From Limiplasma sp036652695 (GTDB lineage Bacteria; Bacillota; Clostridia; Christensenellales; Aristaeellaceae), in contig JAVVVJ010000004.1 of the NCBI GenBank assembly GCA_036652695.1, positions 1 to 64,000 on the forward strand: 64,000 nucleotides of DNA, given 5' to 3'. Below the pieces are notes generated by a model. It saw nothing but the letters and a program-made list of their open reading frames with translations, ran no database searches and was not told where the DNA came from. A program made the position numbers and the translations under genes. Positions 25,558-33,763 of the stretch are shown piece after piece. Numbering within the stretch: the first letter of the stretch is position 1; every line of letters starts with the position of its first letter.

Positions 25558-26529
25558 TTGTTGAGCAAATGCGCGTTGGAGGCCTCCTATTGCATTTTCC
25601 CCCAACAGGGGGAGGATAGCTTTGCCGTACGCACAAAGGCGCAAAAGAGCATCCTCTGCGTGGCGGACGGCTGTGGTGGGCTGGGCAGCAGGCGCTATGA
25701 CAAGCTCAACGCGCATACGGGCGCGTACCTAGCCGCAAAGCTCGCTGTGAACGCATTTACAGGCTGGGCGGAGGAACAGGCGGCCCTGCCGCGCAGCGCG
25801 CCGGAAGGACGCGCGCTGTGTACGGAGCTGGAAGGGGATCTGCAAGAGGTTTTGCAGGCGTTTGCCCGGCGCAACTGCGAGGATGGGGAGGGTACGCGCA
25901 TCGTGGGGAGCATGCAGCGCCTTCTTCCCACCACGCTAAGCGCCGTGATTGCGCAGCGCAGGCCGGATGCTGGCACAGACTGCTTTTTTTTATGGGCGGG
26001 CGACAGCCGGGGCTATGTGCTGGATGGCGGCGGCTTGCACCAATGCACGCGCGATGATTTGCGCGGCGACCCGGACGCGCTGGAAAGCCTGTACCGGGAT
26101 GTGCCGTTGAGCAATCTTCTGAGCGCTGATCAGCCAGTGCGGCTGAACCTGCGGCTGCTGAGCACGCAGGCGCCCTGCCTGCTGATTTGCGCGACGGATG
26201 GGGCGTATGGCTGCCTGCCAACGCCCATGGAGTTTGAAATGCTGCTGTTGAGCACGATGCTTGCGGCGGATTGTGTGGAAAACTGGCAGGAAAAGCTGGA
26301 AATCGCGCTGAGCAAGCTGGCGCATGATGACGCAACTGTGCTTGGCGTGCTTTGCGGCTTTGAGAGCTACCAGCAGATGAAGCAGCTTCTTGCCCCGCGG
26401 CGGGAGGCGCTTCGCCGCGCCTTCATCACGCCCGTTCGCAAGAGCGGACAAAGCTTGGAGCTTGCCCGCGAACGCTGGGGCGAATATCGCAAGGGCTACG
26501 ATTGGGGGCTGCGGCATGAAAATCGGTGA
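25558..26529 (+). CDS. PP2C-family protein phosphatase
   Basis: A protein of about 323 residues with the PP2C metal-dependent phosphatase fold. Metal-ligand motifs are present: GEDSFAV, CVADGCGGLGS, WAGDSRGYVL, ATDGAYGCL, and HDDATVLGVL. An unusually long C-terminal extension (about 70 residues, Arg-rich) follows the catalytic part. The start is a TTG at 25558 or 25561, placed by GGAAGGGAG six to nine bases upstream, 29 bases after the VWA gene. It should remove phosphates placed by the kinase encoded next, with which it overlaps by 14 bases. The target protein is not known. Confidence 0.86.
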   Translation: MLSKCALEASYCIFPQQGEDSFAVRTKAQKSILCVADGCGGLGSRRYDKLNAHTGAYLAAKLAVNAFTGWAEEQAALPRSAPEGRALCTELEGDLQEVLQAFARRNCEDGEGTRIVGSMQRLLPTTLSAVIAQRRPDAGTDCFFLWAGDSRGYVLDGGGLHQCTRDDLRGDPDALESLYRDVPLSNLLSADQPVRLNLRLLSTQAPCLLICATDGAYGCLPTPMEFEMLLLSTMLAADCVENWQEKLEIALSKLAHDDATVLGVLCGFESYQQMKQLLAPRREALRRAFITPVRKSGQSLELARERWGEYRKGYDWGLRHENR

Positions 26530-27421
26530 ATATGAACCGCTTGCGCCCCTGCGCACCGCCGGGAGCGGCAGCGCGCGCTGGTGCATTGCCCAGCGCGGCA
26601 ATCAGAGGTTTTTTTTAAAGCAGTTTCTATCCCCGGTCTATCCGCAGGGAGGCGCGAACCCGATGCTTGCGCAAAAGCTGCTCGAGCGCTGTGAGCGCTT
26701 TGAGCGGCAAAAGCAACGGCTTTATGCCGCTATGTCGCTGGTTATTGGGGATACGCTGGTGCCCGTGGTGGATTTCTTTCGCTTTGAACGCCACTATTAT
26801 GCGGTAAGCGAGGAGATCCCAACTTCGCATATCACGGGCGAGGACGCGCTTCAGCTGAGCATGCGCCAGCGGCGCGAGATTCTGCTGAGCCTTGCGCAAT
26901 GCCTGCAAAGGCTTCACACGCAAGGGCTTGTGCATGCCGATCTCAAGCCGGAGCACGTGCTGCTGGTGAAAGAGCCGCAAGGCTATCAGGCGCGGCTGAT
27001 CGATTTGGATAGCGGGTTTTTGGAGGATGATCCCCCGCAGGGCGAGATGGAGGGAGATCCCGTCTATTTGGCGCCCGAGGCTTTTTTGCGCATGGCGGGG
27101 CGCTCGTCTGATGTGGGCACAAAGCTGGATACCTTCGCCTTTGGCGCGATTTTTCACCGCCTGTGGACAGGCGCATTGCCAAAATTCGATTGCGAAAAAT
27201 ACACCTATCTTTATGAGGCCGTGCTGGACGGCGGCGAGGTTGAGCTTTCCAAGGAGCTTCCGCTTGCCTATCGCCTTATGGTGCAACGAATGCTGCATAA
27301 GCTGCCGCAAAAGCGTCCGGAGGACGCGGAGCTTGTGCAGCTCCTGTTTGCACCCTACCGCGAAAAAACAAAAGACCGCTCAGGCCCCATCAATGGCCTG
27401 AGCAGGTTTATGAAGCTGTAG
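26516..27421 (+). CDS. Serine/threonine protein kinase
   Basis: A 301-residue soluble kinase of the eukaryotic-like fold, without membrane segment or PASTA repeats. Seen: a degenerate Gly loop TAGSGSARWC, a candidate ATP-anchoring Lys in RFFLKQFLSP, the catalytic loop LVHADLKPEHVLL (HAD in place of HRD, Asp kept, His for the usual Asn), LIDLDSGFL (DLD in place of DFG), and the APE-like DPVYLAPEAFL. Activity is therefore likely. The ATG lies within the end of the phosphatase gene, so the two are coupled. A stem-loop in its 3' end (27378-27403) seems to serve as terminator for the opposite strand. Confidence 0.87.
   Translation: MKIGEYEPLAPLRTAGSGSARWCIAQRGNQRFFLKQFLSPVYPQGGANPMLAQKLLERCERFERQKQRLYAAMSLVIGDTLVPVVDFFRFERHYYAVSEEIPTSHITGEDALQLSMRQRREILLSLAQCLQRLHTQGLVHADLKPEHVLLVKEPQGYQARLIDLDSGFLEDDPPQGEMEGDPVYLAPEAFLRMAGRSSDVGTKLDTFAFGAIFHRLWTGALPKFDCEKYTYLYEAVLDGGEVELSKELPLAYRLMVQRMLHKLPQKRPEDAELVQLLFAPYREKTKDRSGPINGLSRFMKL
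27367..27403 (-). terminator. Terminator for the leftward GGDEF/pilus region, inside the kinase 3' end
   Basis: A 9-bp perfect stem (27378-27386 with 27395-27403, 8-base loop). Read on the minus strand it is followed by GGTCTTTTGTTTTTTC, a T-rich tail. It lies 48 bases after the end of the diguanylate cyclase gene, inside the coding sequence of the convergent kinase. Confidence 0.55.
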
Positions 27422-27450
27422 GTGGGTTTTTGAACGGGTGAGGAAAGCCT

Positions 27451-28512
27451 TCACCCCATGGCGGCATCGTCCGCTTTGCGGTATAGGGCTGAATAGCGCG
27501 TGCCATCCATGGGGTAGAGCGCCACGCCGCTCAAGCAGCCGAGCGTGCGCCGCCCATCCCGTGCGGGCAGACCTTCAATTTGCTTGCTGAGCGCCTGCGC
27601 GCGGCGTTCCGCCTCGGCGTAAGTGGGTACGTTGGAAAGCAGCAGCACAAATTCGTCGCCCTCCAGCCTGCCTACGAGGTCGTTCGCGCTGACCATGCCG
27701 GTGAGCAGCTCACCGATCTGGCGAACAAGCACATCGCCGTCCTCACGGCCATAAAAATCGTTGACCTGCTTTAAGCCCTCCAAATGCACCAGCAGCAGCG
27801 CATAGCTTGCGTGCTCCTCCGCCGCATTCAAACGCTGGATGATGGCGCTTTCCACCGTGGCCTTGTTCATGATCCCCGTGAGGGAATCCGTGGTGGCAAT
27901 GCGCTTTAGCTGCTGGGTCAACAGGTGGTTGCGCACGCTCAAATCCGTAAAGATGATATGCACCACAAATCCAAGCACCCACCCCACAACGGTGGAGGTG
28001 CTGTCAAGCGGCCATGTTTGGGGAAGCTTAAACCCATGGCAAAGCACGAGGTACAGCGCGGAAAAAAGCAGCGCGAGGAGCGGCCCCTCCCAAAAGGGCA
28101 ATAGGAACGGCAATTGCAAAGCCAGCATCAGCATCGCGAAAAAGACGCCCGGACTTTCCGCAAAGGGGATCACGCTGATATAGAGAATAAAAAGATACAG
28201 CGAAATCAAGTAGGCAAGCACCAGCGTATGCACGCAGCGAGGCTTGCTATCAAGCCGCTTGGAGCAGAAGAGGGCGCAAAGGAACAGCACGCCTTGCACG
28301 GCGAGCGTGATTGCGTAGGCGGTGCTTAGCTGCACGGATTGGATCATGATGGACATCGATAGCGCCAGCACAAACAAAATGCCTAAGCTCATGAGGGAGA
28401 GCCAACGCAGGATGCGCAGGTTTTCGCTGGCAACCCTGCGCTTGTCATCGCTTAGATACAGCTGCTGCTGCTGTACCCAGCCTAGCAATTGTGCGAGCCG
28501 TTTGTTTTGCAT
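27451..28512 (-). CDS. Membrane-bound diguanylate cyclase (GGDEF)
   Basis: A 353-residue protein with about six hydrophobic segments in residues 32-190 and a C-terminal GGDEF domain (about 200-353). The active-site loop is EGDEFVLLLSN, an EGDEF variant compatible with activity, preceded by ATTDSLTGIMNKAT. It should make cyclic di-GMP from GTP in response to a signal sensed in the membrane part. AAAGGAG precedes the ATG. It lies 24 bases after pilT on the same strand, which suggests cyclic di-GMP control of the pilus genes. Confidence 0.9.
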   Translation of the reverse strand: MQNKRLAQLLGWVQQQQLYLSDDKRRVASENLRILRWLSLMSLGILFVLALSMSIMIQSVQLSTAYAITLAVQGVLFLCALFCSKRLDSKPRCVHTLVLAYLISLYLFILYISVIPFAESPGVFFAMLMLALQLPFLLPFWEGPLLALLFSALYLVLCHGFKLPQTWPLDSTSTVVGWVLGFVVHIIFTDLSVRNHLLTQQLKRIATTDSLTGIMNKATVESAIIQRLNAAEEHASYALLLVHLEGLKQVNDFYGREDGDVLVRQIGELLTGMVSANDLVGRLEGDEFVLLLSNVPTYAEAERRAQALSKQIEGLPARDGRRTLGCLSGVALYPMDGTRYSALYRKADDAAMG

Positions 28513-28536
28513 AGACAGCTCCTTTCGGTAGAAACC

Positions 28537-29595
28537 TTAGCCCAATCTCTTTTGGAGAAGGTCGGGGTTCATCGCATAAAGCAAGGCGCTTTCGCGGGTG
28601 ATCTTTCCTTCGCGGAAGAGGCGCAGGATATCGCTATCCATGGTTACCATGCCTTGCGCCGCGCCTGCGTAGATGACGTTATCCATTTGATGCACCTTCC
28701 CCTCCCGGATCATGTTGGAAATGGCGTTGTCCACCATCATAATTTCAAACGCGGGCACCAATTCGCCCGTAACGGAGGGAATCAGCTGCTGGCTGACCAC
28801 CGCGCGCAGAACCAGTGAAATCTGCATGCGCACCTGCTCCTGCTGCTGTGCGGGAAAGGAATCGATGATGCGGTCAATGGTTTTGCTCGCGCCGATGGTG
28901 TGCAAGGTGGATAGGAGCAGATGCCCCGTTTCTGCCGCGGTGAGCGCGGTTTGGATGGTGTCGAAATCGCGCATTTCCCCCAACAAAATTACGTCTGGCG
29001 CCTGTCGCAGAGCACTGCGCAAAGCTTGGGCAAAGCTGCGGGTATCGTTGAGTATTTCGCGCTGCGTGACCAAGCATTTTTCATGCGGATGGATGAACTC
29101 AATGGGATCCTCCAGCGTGATGATATGCCCCGCACGCGTGTGGTTGATCTGGTGGATGATGCAGCTGAGGGTGGTGCTCTTGCCGCTGCCGGCGGGGCCT
29201 GTGACCAGCACCATGCCGCGCTTGAGCGCGCTTAAGCCCAGCACGGCGGGCGGAACGCCCAGCGCCTTGGCATCCGGCAGGTTCATGGGCACTACGCGAA
29301 GCACCGCCGCAAGGCTTCCGCGCTGCTTAAACGCGCTACAGCGAAAGCGCCCCACCGATGTTAGGCCAAAGGAGAAATCATCATCCCCGGTATTTTTGAG
29401 CCGGGAGATATCGCGATGATTGGCTAGCTCATAGATATGCGTCAGCAGCATGTTGCAGTGGTCGGGAGAAAGGCGCTGGTCGTTGAGCACCTGTAGGTTT
29501 TCGCCCACCTTGGCGGTGAGCGGCGCGCCGGGAATGATATATACGTCCGAGCCTTCCAAATGAAGCGTCCGTTCCAGTATGGCCTGTAGTTCCAT
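28537..29595 (-). CDS. pilT: PilT-type pilus ATPase
   Basis: A 352-residue hexameric AAA-like ATPase of the type II/IV secretion family, PilT branch. Seen: the N-terminal PAS-like domain with GSDVYIIPGAPLTAKV, Walker A TGPAGSGKST (about residues 132-141), Asp box LEDPIEFIHPHEKCLVTQRE, Walker B VILLGEMRD, and the His box LLLSTLHTIGASKTIDR. The first ATG (29601) is three bases from AAAGGG; the ATG at 29595 is better spaced and is used. In classical pili PilT drives retraction and PilB extension, yet no PilB is present here. Position: last but one gene before the GGDEF gene. Confidence 0.93.
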   Translation of the reverse strand: MELQAILERTLHLEGSDVYIIPGAPLTAKVGENLQVLNDQRLSPDHCNMLLTHIYELANHRDISRLKNTGDDDFSFGLTSVGRFRCSAFKQRGSLAAVLRVVPMNLPDAKALGVPPAVLGLSALKRGMVLVTGPAGSGKSTTLSCIIHQINHTRAGHIITLEDPIEFIHPHEKCLVTQREILNDTRSFAQALRSALRQAPDVILLGEMRDFDTIQTALTAAETGHLLLSTLHTIGASKTIDRIIDSFPAQQQEQVRMQISLVLRAVVSQQLIPSVTGELVPAFEIMMVDNAISNMIREGKVHQMDNVIYAGAAQGMVTMDSDILRLFREGKITRESALLYAMNPDLLQKRLG

Positions 29596-29610
29596 TGACA
29601 TAAGCCCTTT

Positions 29611-30087
29611 CTATATGCCCATCAAATGCAAACGATCAGTGTTCTCTTCCGTGCGGGTATTGATAAACCTGTGGGAAAGCAGCGTATAGCGTTGCTTCCC
29701 CTGCGCAAATACCTGACCCTCTGCGATCAATGCGCGATTGTCGCCCAGCTCCACAGTCAGGGTGAAAGCAAGGCCATCCGCAGTTTCGACCCACTGCGCA
29801 TCCGTTACGCCATGGGTGCTGAAGCATGCTTCGCTCAGCGGCTGGGATGCATGCTTCTCGCGGTGCTCATAGACCGCTTCGTCAATGAGCGCGAGCTGCG
29901 TTTGCACCCGTGCCGTAGCCTGATAGTAGGCGATGCTCATGCTGAGGTTGCGCTGCGTCAGCGCCTCATCGCTGCTGGCGCTGCCATAGGCGAGCAGCGC
30001 AAGCGCCGTCATAGCCAGCACCACCATGATTAACAGGATCGAGGACGCGCCCACACCAATGCGGTAGGTGGTCTTTTGCTTGCTCAT
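29611..30087 (-). CDS. Small membrane-anchored protein of the pilus operon
   Basis: A 158-residue protein with one N-terminal hydrophobic segment (residues about 10-32) after a basic start, and a mainly polar remainder. I see no prepilin cleavage motif of the G/xxxxE kind. The ATG at 30087 has AGGAGG upstream and overlaps the stop of the preceding gene by four bases. By size and topology it could be a minor pilin-like or assembly protein; its sequence alone gives no family. Confidence 0.7.
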   Translation of the reverse strand: MSKQKTTYRIGVGASSILLIMVVLAMTALALLAYGSASSDEALTQRNLSMSIAYYQATARVQTQLALIDEAVYEHREKHASQPLSEACFSTHGVTDAQWVETADGLAFTLTVELGDNRALIAEGQVFAQGKQRYTLLSHRFINTRTEENTDRLHLMGI

Positions 30088-30485
30088 GGCTGCGCCTCCT
30101 TTGGAAGGTAGCATGCGCAGGGAAAGGTGAACAGCTCGCGCGCGTCGCTTCGAACCGTAATGGTGGCGGTTCGCAGCTGCCCCGCTGGCTGGCTGAGCCG
30201 CTGAAGTGTTACATAGAGGTCAAAACCAGCCGCATTGGTCAACACATAGTATCCGTCCGCACCCATGAAGCCAAGGCGCAACAGCAGCTCGTCTGGCGTG
30301 GCGGTCAGCGAAAGCTGCTCCGCCACATCCTCGGCCTGTGCAAGGGCGGTTTTGAGAAGCTTGCTTTCCACAGTCTTTTGTTGCGCCGTCGCAAAGACCT
30401 GCACAATCACAACCTGCGATAGGGAAAAGAATAAAATTGCGATAATCAGCTCGATGAGCAGCATGTTCCCTTTGCTGTTTTTCAT
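30084..30485 (-). CDS. Pseudopilin-like protein
   Basis: A 133-residue protein with a type IV prepilin-like start: a short basic leader, then GNMLLIELIIAILFFSLSQV, a hydrophobic helix with an early Glu. If cut after Gly the Glu is at position 6, if after Asn at position 5, so the processing site differs slightly from the textbook G/FTLIE. The remainder is a small globular region. It overlaps its neighbours by four bases on each side, showing tight coupling. A minor pilin role is likely, and the needed prepilin peptidase is not in the window. Confidence 0.75.
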   Translation of the reverse strand: MKNSKGNMLLIELIIAILFFSLSQVVIVQVFATAQQKTVESKLLKTALAQAEDVAEQLSLTATPDELLLRLGFMGADGYYVLTNAAGFDLYVTLQRLSQPAGQLRTATITVRSDARELFTFPCACYLPKEAQP

Positions 30486-30991
30486 GGCATACCCGCCTCT
30501 CCGGCACGCAGGGCGATGTGCATGAGCGGGCTGTTCGCGCCGCCGACCTCCACACGCAAAAGCCGTTCGTCGACCATCTCAATGCGCAGGGACGAAAGTG
30601 CGCAGAGCGGCTCGCCAAGCTCGGGGTCGAAGGCTTCGTTCGCTTCGGCAAAATATTCGCGGAGCATGCCGTCCGCTGCGTAGATGCGCGTTTCATAGCA
30701 TGTGCCATCCGCCGTTTCACGCAGGCAGAGCAGATCAACGCCGTCCGTGGTGCGAATGCTGACAGCGCCCACGGCATCGTACGCATGCACCTTGTTGAGC
30801 AGGTAGCTTAACACGATTTGCTCATCGCTGTTGCGCGTGGAGGCTTGATCGACATTGCGGTATGCGCGGATGCTGATGAGCGTGAGCGTGGTGGACAGAA
30901 GCGCAAATAGCCCAATCAGGCAGAATACAAAAAAACCAGAAACCGCGTGGCTTCGCTCGGTTCCCACAGAGCGGCGCGGGTGATTACTCAT
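30482..30991 (-). CDS. DUF4860-like pilus-operon protein
   Basis: A 169-residue protein: a polar N-terminus, one membrane segment (residues about 18-40), then an alpha/beta region with SYLLNKVHAYDAVGAVSIR, CLRETADGTCYETRIY and a Leu-rich end. From memory this resembles DUF4860 proteins that accompany pilT/pilC in Clostridia. The ATG at 30991 is chosen because the preceding gene ends at 30984, giving an overlap of eight bases, and because longer readings run through that gene. Function unknown; probably part of the pseudopilus or its platform. Confidence 0.68.
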   Translation of the reverse strand: MSNHPRRSVGTERSHAVSGFFVFCLIGLFALLSTTLTLISIRAYRNVDQASTRNSDEQIVLSYLLNKVHAYDAVGAVSIRTTDGVDLLCLRETADGTCYETRIYAADGMLREYFAEANEAFDPELGEPLCALSSLRIEMVDERLLRVEVGGANSPLMHIALRAGEAGMP

Positions 30992-31319
30992 ACTGCGCAC
31001 CCCCCACTGGTATGACGCTGATATTCGGCAGCAGATTGGAGGCAAAGCCGTCCAGCGATACGATAAAGCGGCTCTCATCATAGGCAAGGCCATAATGTGC
31101 GCGGAGCTCCTCAACACTTGCGGGATAGCGCCCCTCCACCGCGTAGCAAAGCATCGTGGCGCGGCGCACGGCCTGCTCAAGCGTAGCGGCTTGCTCCCGC
31201 TCGCTGCGCGCATCCACCTGCGCAAGCCCAACCCACAACACGCATAGCAGCAGCAGGAACACCAACGCGGTGATCCAAAGGCCGCGCATGGGGTGAGGGC
31301 GATGAGTCAAACTCTCCAC
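30984..31319 (-). CDS. Small single-pass membrane protein of the pilus operon
   Basis: A 111-residue protein with one hydrophobic segment (residues 12-34) and a short extracytoplasmic part with a YPASVEELRAHYG stretch like those in some minor pilins. The start is GTG at 31319, with AAGGAGGGG six to seven bases upstream; the ATG two bases earlier opens only a four-codon frame. I do not recognise a family. Its place between pilC and the DUF4860-like gene argues for a part in pilus assembly. Confidence 0.68.
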   Translation of the reverse strand: MESLTHRPHPMRGLWITALVFLLLLCVLWVGLAQVDARSEREQAATLEQAVRRATMLCYAVEGRYPASVEELRAHYGLAYDESRFIVSLDGFASNLLPNISVIPVGGAQYE

Positions 31320-31355
31320 ATGAACCCCTCCTTCTGGAAAAGGCTGTGCCTGCCA

Positions 31356-32396
31356 TTAGGCGATGCCGCCCATGATGCTCAAAAGGGGCAGCATGACAGC
31401 CAGCAAAATGGCGCCCACAACAATCGACATGAGCGCTACAAGCGATGGCTCAATGATAGAGACCAAATGGCTGATTTGGTCGTCCGTTTCCTGCTCGTAG
31501 AGCTTTGCGAGCTTGACCATCACGCGATCTGCCTGACCCGCGCGGAACCCAACGCTCACCATGCGGCAGTGCAGAGGCTCAAAGAGGCCGATTTTTTCCA
31601 TCGCCTCCGGGAAGGCCATGCCAGCGGCCATTTCCTTGCGGCAGGCGCAAACCTTCGCGCGAATTTCCTCATCCGAATAGAGCGTTTCAATCAGCTCAAG
31701 GCTTTCCTCCAGCGGGTAGCCGCTGCTCATGAGCATGGCGAGGGTGGCGGCGAAGCGCGTTGCGCAGACCTTGCGGTTGAGCCTGCCAAGAGGGCTGAAA
31801 ATGCGGAACACAACACGCTTGGAGCGGTGTGTACGATCCAGCTTTAGCAGCGCTAGCAACGCCAGCGTCAGCACAATCAGCACGCCCGCGCCAATCAGCA
31901 CGCCCTTGCCCACGCCGATGGATATACCCATCCACGGAGAGGCGGATACGTTCAGCCCTAGGCTCATAAATACGTTTTCAAAGATCGGCATGACGCGCAA
32001 AATCAGCACGGCAATCAAAACCGCCATCATGGAAATCAGCAGCAGCGGGTAGAGCACCGCGTTTTGGATGGCGCGGCGGTTTTGAGTTTCGCGGTCATAA
32101 TACTCGGAAAGCTCCTGCATGACGCCTTCCAGATTGCCGGTTTTCTCGCCGATGTTGGTCATTTCCATGATATACGAGGGGAAAACGCCAGCCGCTTGCA
32201 GCCCTTGATACAGGCTGCCCGTTTCCGCAACGGCCTTGTCCATTGCCGCAAAGCAGGGGGCGTAGCGGGTGCCATGGTAGTTTTCGCTCAATGCCTCCAC
32301 GCCATCGTGCAGGGGCAGCCCAGCGCGCAAAATCAGAGCGACCTGCTCGCATAGTACGGAAAGTTCCTCGCTTTTCAAAAACCCCTTGCGATCCAT
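31356..32396 (-). CDS. pilC: PilC/GspF-type inner-membrane platform protein
   Basis: A 346-residue type II secretion F-domain protein with two F domains (about 10-130 and 205-335) and three to four membrane helices. Motifs: QVALILRAGLPLHDGVEAL at the start, MTNIGEKTGNLEGVMQEL, the second-domain copy FAATLAMLMSSGYPLEESL with MVSVGFRAGQADRVM, and the end PLLSIMGGIA. It anchors the pilus motor. GGGAGG precedes the ATG. Orientation and tight packing put it in one operon with pilT. Confidence 0.93.
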   Translation of the reverse strand: MDRKGFLKSEELSVLCEQVALILRAGLPLHDGVEALSENYHGTRYAPCFAAMDKAVAETGSLYQGLQAAGVFPSYIMEMTNIGEKTGNLEGVMQELSEYYDRETQNRRAIQNAVLYPLLLISMMAVLIAVLILRVMPIFENVFMSLGLNVSASPWMGISIGVGKGVLIGAGVLIVLTLALLALLKLDRTHRSKRVVFRIFSPLGRLNRKVCATRFAATLAMLMSSGYPLEESLELIETLYSDEEIRAKVCACRKEMAAGMAFPEAMEKIGLFEPLHCRMVSVGFRAGQADRVMVKLAKLYEQETDDQISHLVSIIEPSLVALMSIVVGAILLAVMLPLLSIMGGIA

Positions 32397-32425
32397 AATC
32401 CGTTCCTCCCTTGGAGTGCATTTGC

Positions 32426-33286
32426 CTAGTACATACTTTCGGTGGAATAGGTGCTTACGTTGATCTGACAGATATCAGAAGTGGGGTCGCAGCGCACCCA
32501 CTGACCCTGCAAAAGCACCTCGTTCCACGCATGATAGGTGCGATCCGCATAGCCGATTACGAGCTGCGCGGGAATGCCCTGTGAGCGCAGCATGCAGGCA
32601 GTCAACGCGGCCAAGTCAAAGCAAATGCCCTTGCGGCTTTCAAATACGCCGTCCAGCACGGGCACGTACCCGCTCGCTATTTCTTTTGAATGCACGGCGT
32701 TGGCAAGATCATAGTCGTATTGATAGTTGGATACGATGTACTGATAGATGGCCTTGAACTTATCATCGTCCGTCGCAAGCCCATTGCAGAGGGTTTGCGC
32801 TTCTTTTACCGCAAGCGTTTCAGCGTTGTAATTGACATACTGGTTTGGATGCCGGTATGGATTGGCCGCGTCGGATAGCGATACCTTGAAGCTGATGCTG
32901 GAAACGGGGCGGTATTTTCTGCCCGACACCTGTGCCAAAACCTGTATTTTGTATTTTCCATTGCCAAGCTGTAGGGGAAAGGCTTCATATTCGCCGTTGG
33001 AATTAAGGTCGTAGGTAAGGGTGTATTTGCCGCAGGAGATGCGCAGCTTCAGCTTTTCGGAGGTAGGCTCCTGCATGATGCGCAGGTATCCATCCGATGC
33101 CGTGCTCGCGTCAACGGTGGTGCCGCTTTTTTGGTAGATGCCGCCTTGAGCCGCAAAGGAAATCAAAAGGCTGATCAGCATATAGCTGATGCTAACAAGC
33201 AACATCAAAGCGCAGCGCATTGGCCTGCTTTGGCGTGAGCCGTGCCGCTGCAGGCGAGCAGCTGAGAGGCCAATCATGCGCTTCAC
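32426..33286 (-). CDS. Membrane-anchored transglutaminase-like protein
   Basis: A 286-residue protein with an N-terminal membrane anchor (residues about 27-47), an extracytoplasmic beta-rich region with GKYTLTYDLNSNGEYE, and a transglutaminase-like core. The Cys-His-Asp triad is visible in RKGICFDLAALTACML, TYHAWNEVLL and WVRCDPTSDI. Such domains act as peptidases or cross-linkers outside the cell. The start is GTG at 33286, with AGGAAG seven bases upstream; an in-frame ATG lies nine bases further in. It is the first gene of the pilus operon, so a role in maturing or cross-linking surface protein is plausible. Confidence 0.85.
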   Translation of the reverse strand: MKRMIGLSAARLQRHGSRQSRPMRCALMLLVSISYMLISLLISFAAQGGIYQKSGTTVDASTASDGYLRIMQEPTSEKLKLRISCGKYTLTYDLNSNGEYEAFPLQLGNGKYKIQVLAQVSGRKYRPVSSISFKVSLSDAANPYRHPNQYVNYNAETLAVKEAQTLCNGLATDDDKFKAIYQYIVSNYQYDYDLANAVHSKEIASGYVPVLDGVFESRKGICFDLAALTACMLRSQGIPAQLVIGYADRTYHAWNEVLLQGQWVRCDPTSDICQINVSTYSTESMY

Positions 33287-33350
33287 CGTCTTTCTTCCTA
33301 TGTGTATCAGGGCAATATGTTCATGAGCGCAGGGTACTATTTCCTATTCT

Positions 33351-33379
33351 ATTCTATCTTTTTTCGCTTACCACGTCAA
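33351..33379 (-). promoter_or_regulatory. Promoter of the pilus operon
   Basis: On the minus strand -35 TTGACG (33374-33379) and -10 TAGAAT (33351-33356), 17 bases apart, 65 bases before the transglutaminase start. It is back to back with the rightward promoter at 33405. Confidence 0.7.
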
Positions 33380-33404
33380 GGCGGCCAATGAAGGAATTTG
33401 ACAC

Positions 33405-33433
33405 TTGACAGTCTATGGAAAGCAAAGTATGAT
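33405..33433 (+). promoter_or_regulatory. Promoter of the two small regulator genes
   Basis: Perfect -35 TTGACA (33405-33410), 17-base spacer, -10 TATGAT (33428-33433). It shows that the TTG and early ATG codons in this stretch are not translation starts. Confidence 0.8.
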
Positions 33434-33473
33434 AAGCATGAAAGGCGAACATATGTTCGTGGAGGCGATGGAA

Positions 33474-33701
33474 ATGATACGAACGGACTTGCTGCGGCAA
33501 AGGATCACAGAACATGGCCTTACACAGGCGCATGTTGCGCAAAGGCTCGGCATGACCACCCGAACCTTTTACAAGCGGATGAAGGCTGGCGTTTTTCGCT
33601 CCGATGAGCTGGAGGAGATGATGGCAATGCTGGGGATTGAGGACCTGCGCATGCTGTTTGGCTCGGAGGCGAACATCCGCAAACATGCCGCTGATCTGTG
33701 A
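33474..33701 (+). CDS. Small XRE/Cro-like helix-turn-helix protein
   Basis: A 75-residue protein that is almost only a helix-turn-helix: ITEHGLTQAHVAQRLGMTTRTFYKRMKAG, seen in parts from residues 10-40, with a short helical tail. GGAGG lies eight bases before the ATG at 33474. Such proteins act as transcription regulators or phage-type repressors. It is divergent from the pilus operon, with only 187 bases between the two starts, so it may control that operon. It is followed by a second DNA-binding-like gene. Confidence 0.75.
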   Translation: MIRTDLLRQRITEHGLTQAHVAQRLGMTTRTFYKRMKAGVFRSDELEEMMAMLGIEDLRMLFGSEANIRKHAADL

Positions 33702-33763
33702 AAACGCGTGCCGCGCGTGCGGGGGTTGCCTGCGCTGCGCGGCGCTTTGGGAGGAGGAGCATC

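Noticed and set aside
33405..33473. Upstream extension of the XRE protein from TTG 33405
   Set aside because: These codons are the TTGACA-N17-TATGAT promoter; the ATG at 33474 has a well-spaced GGAGG.
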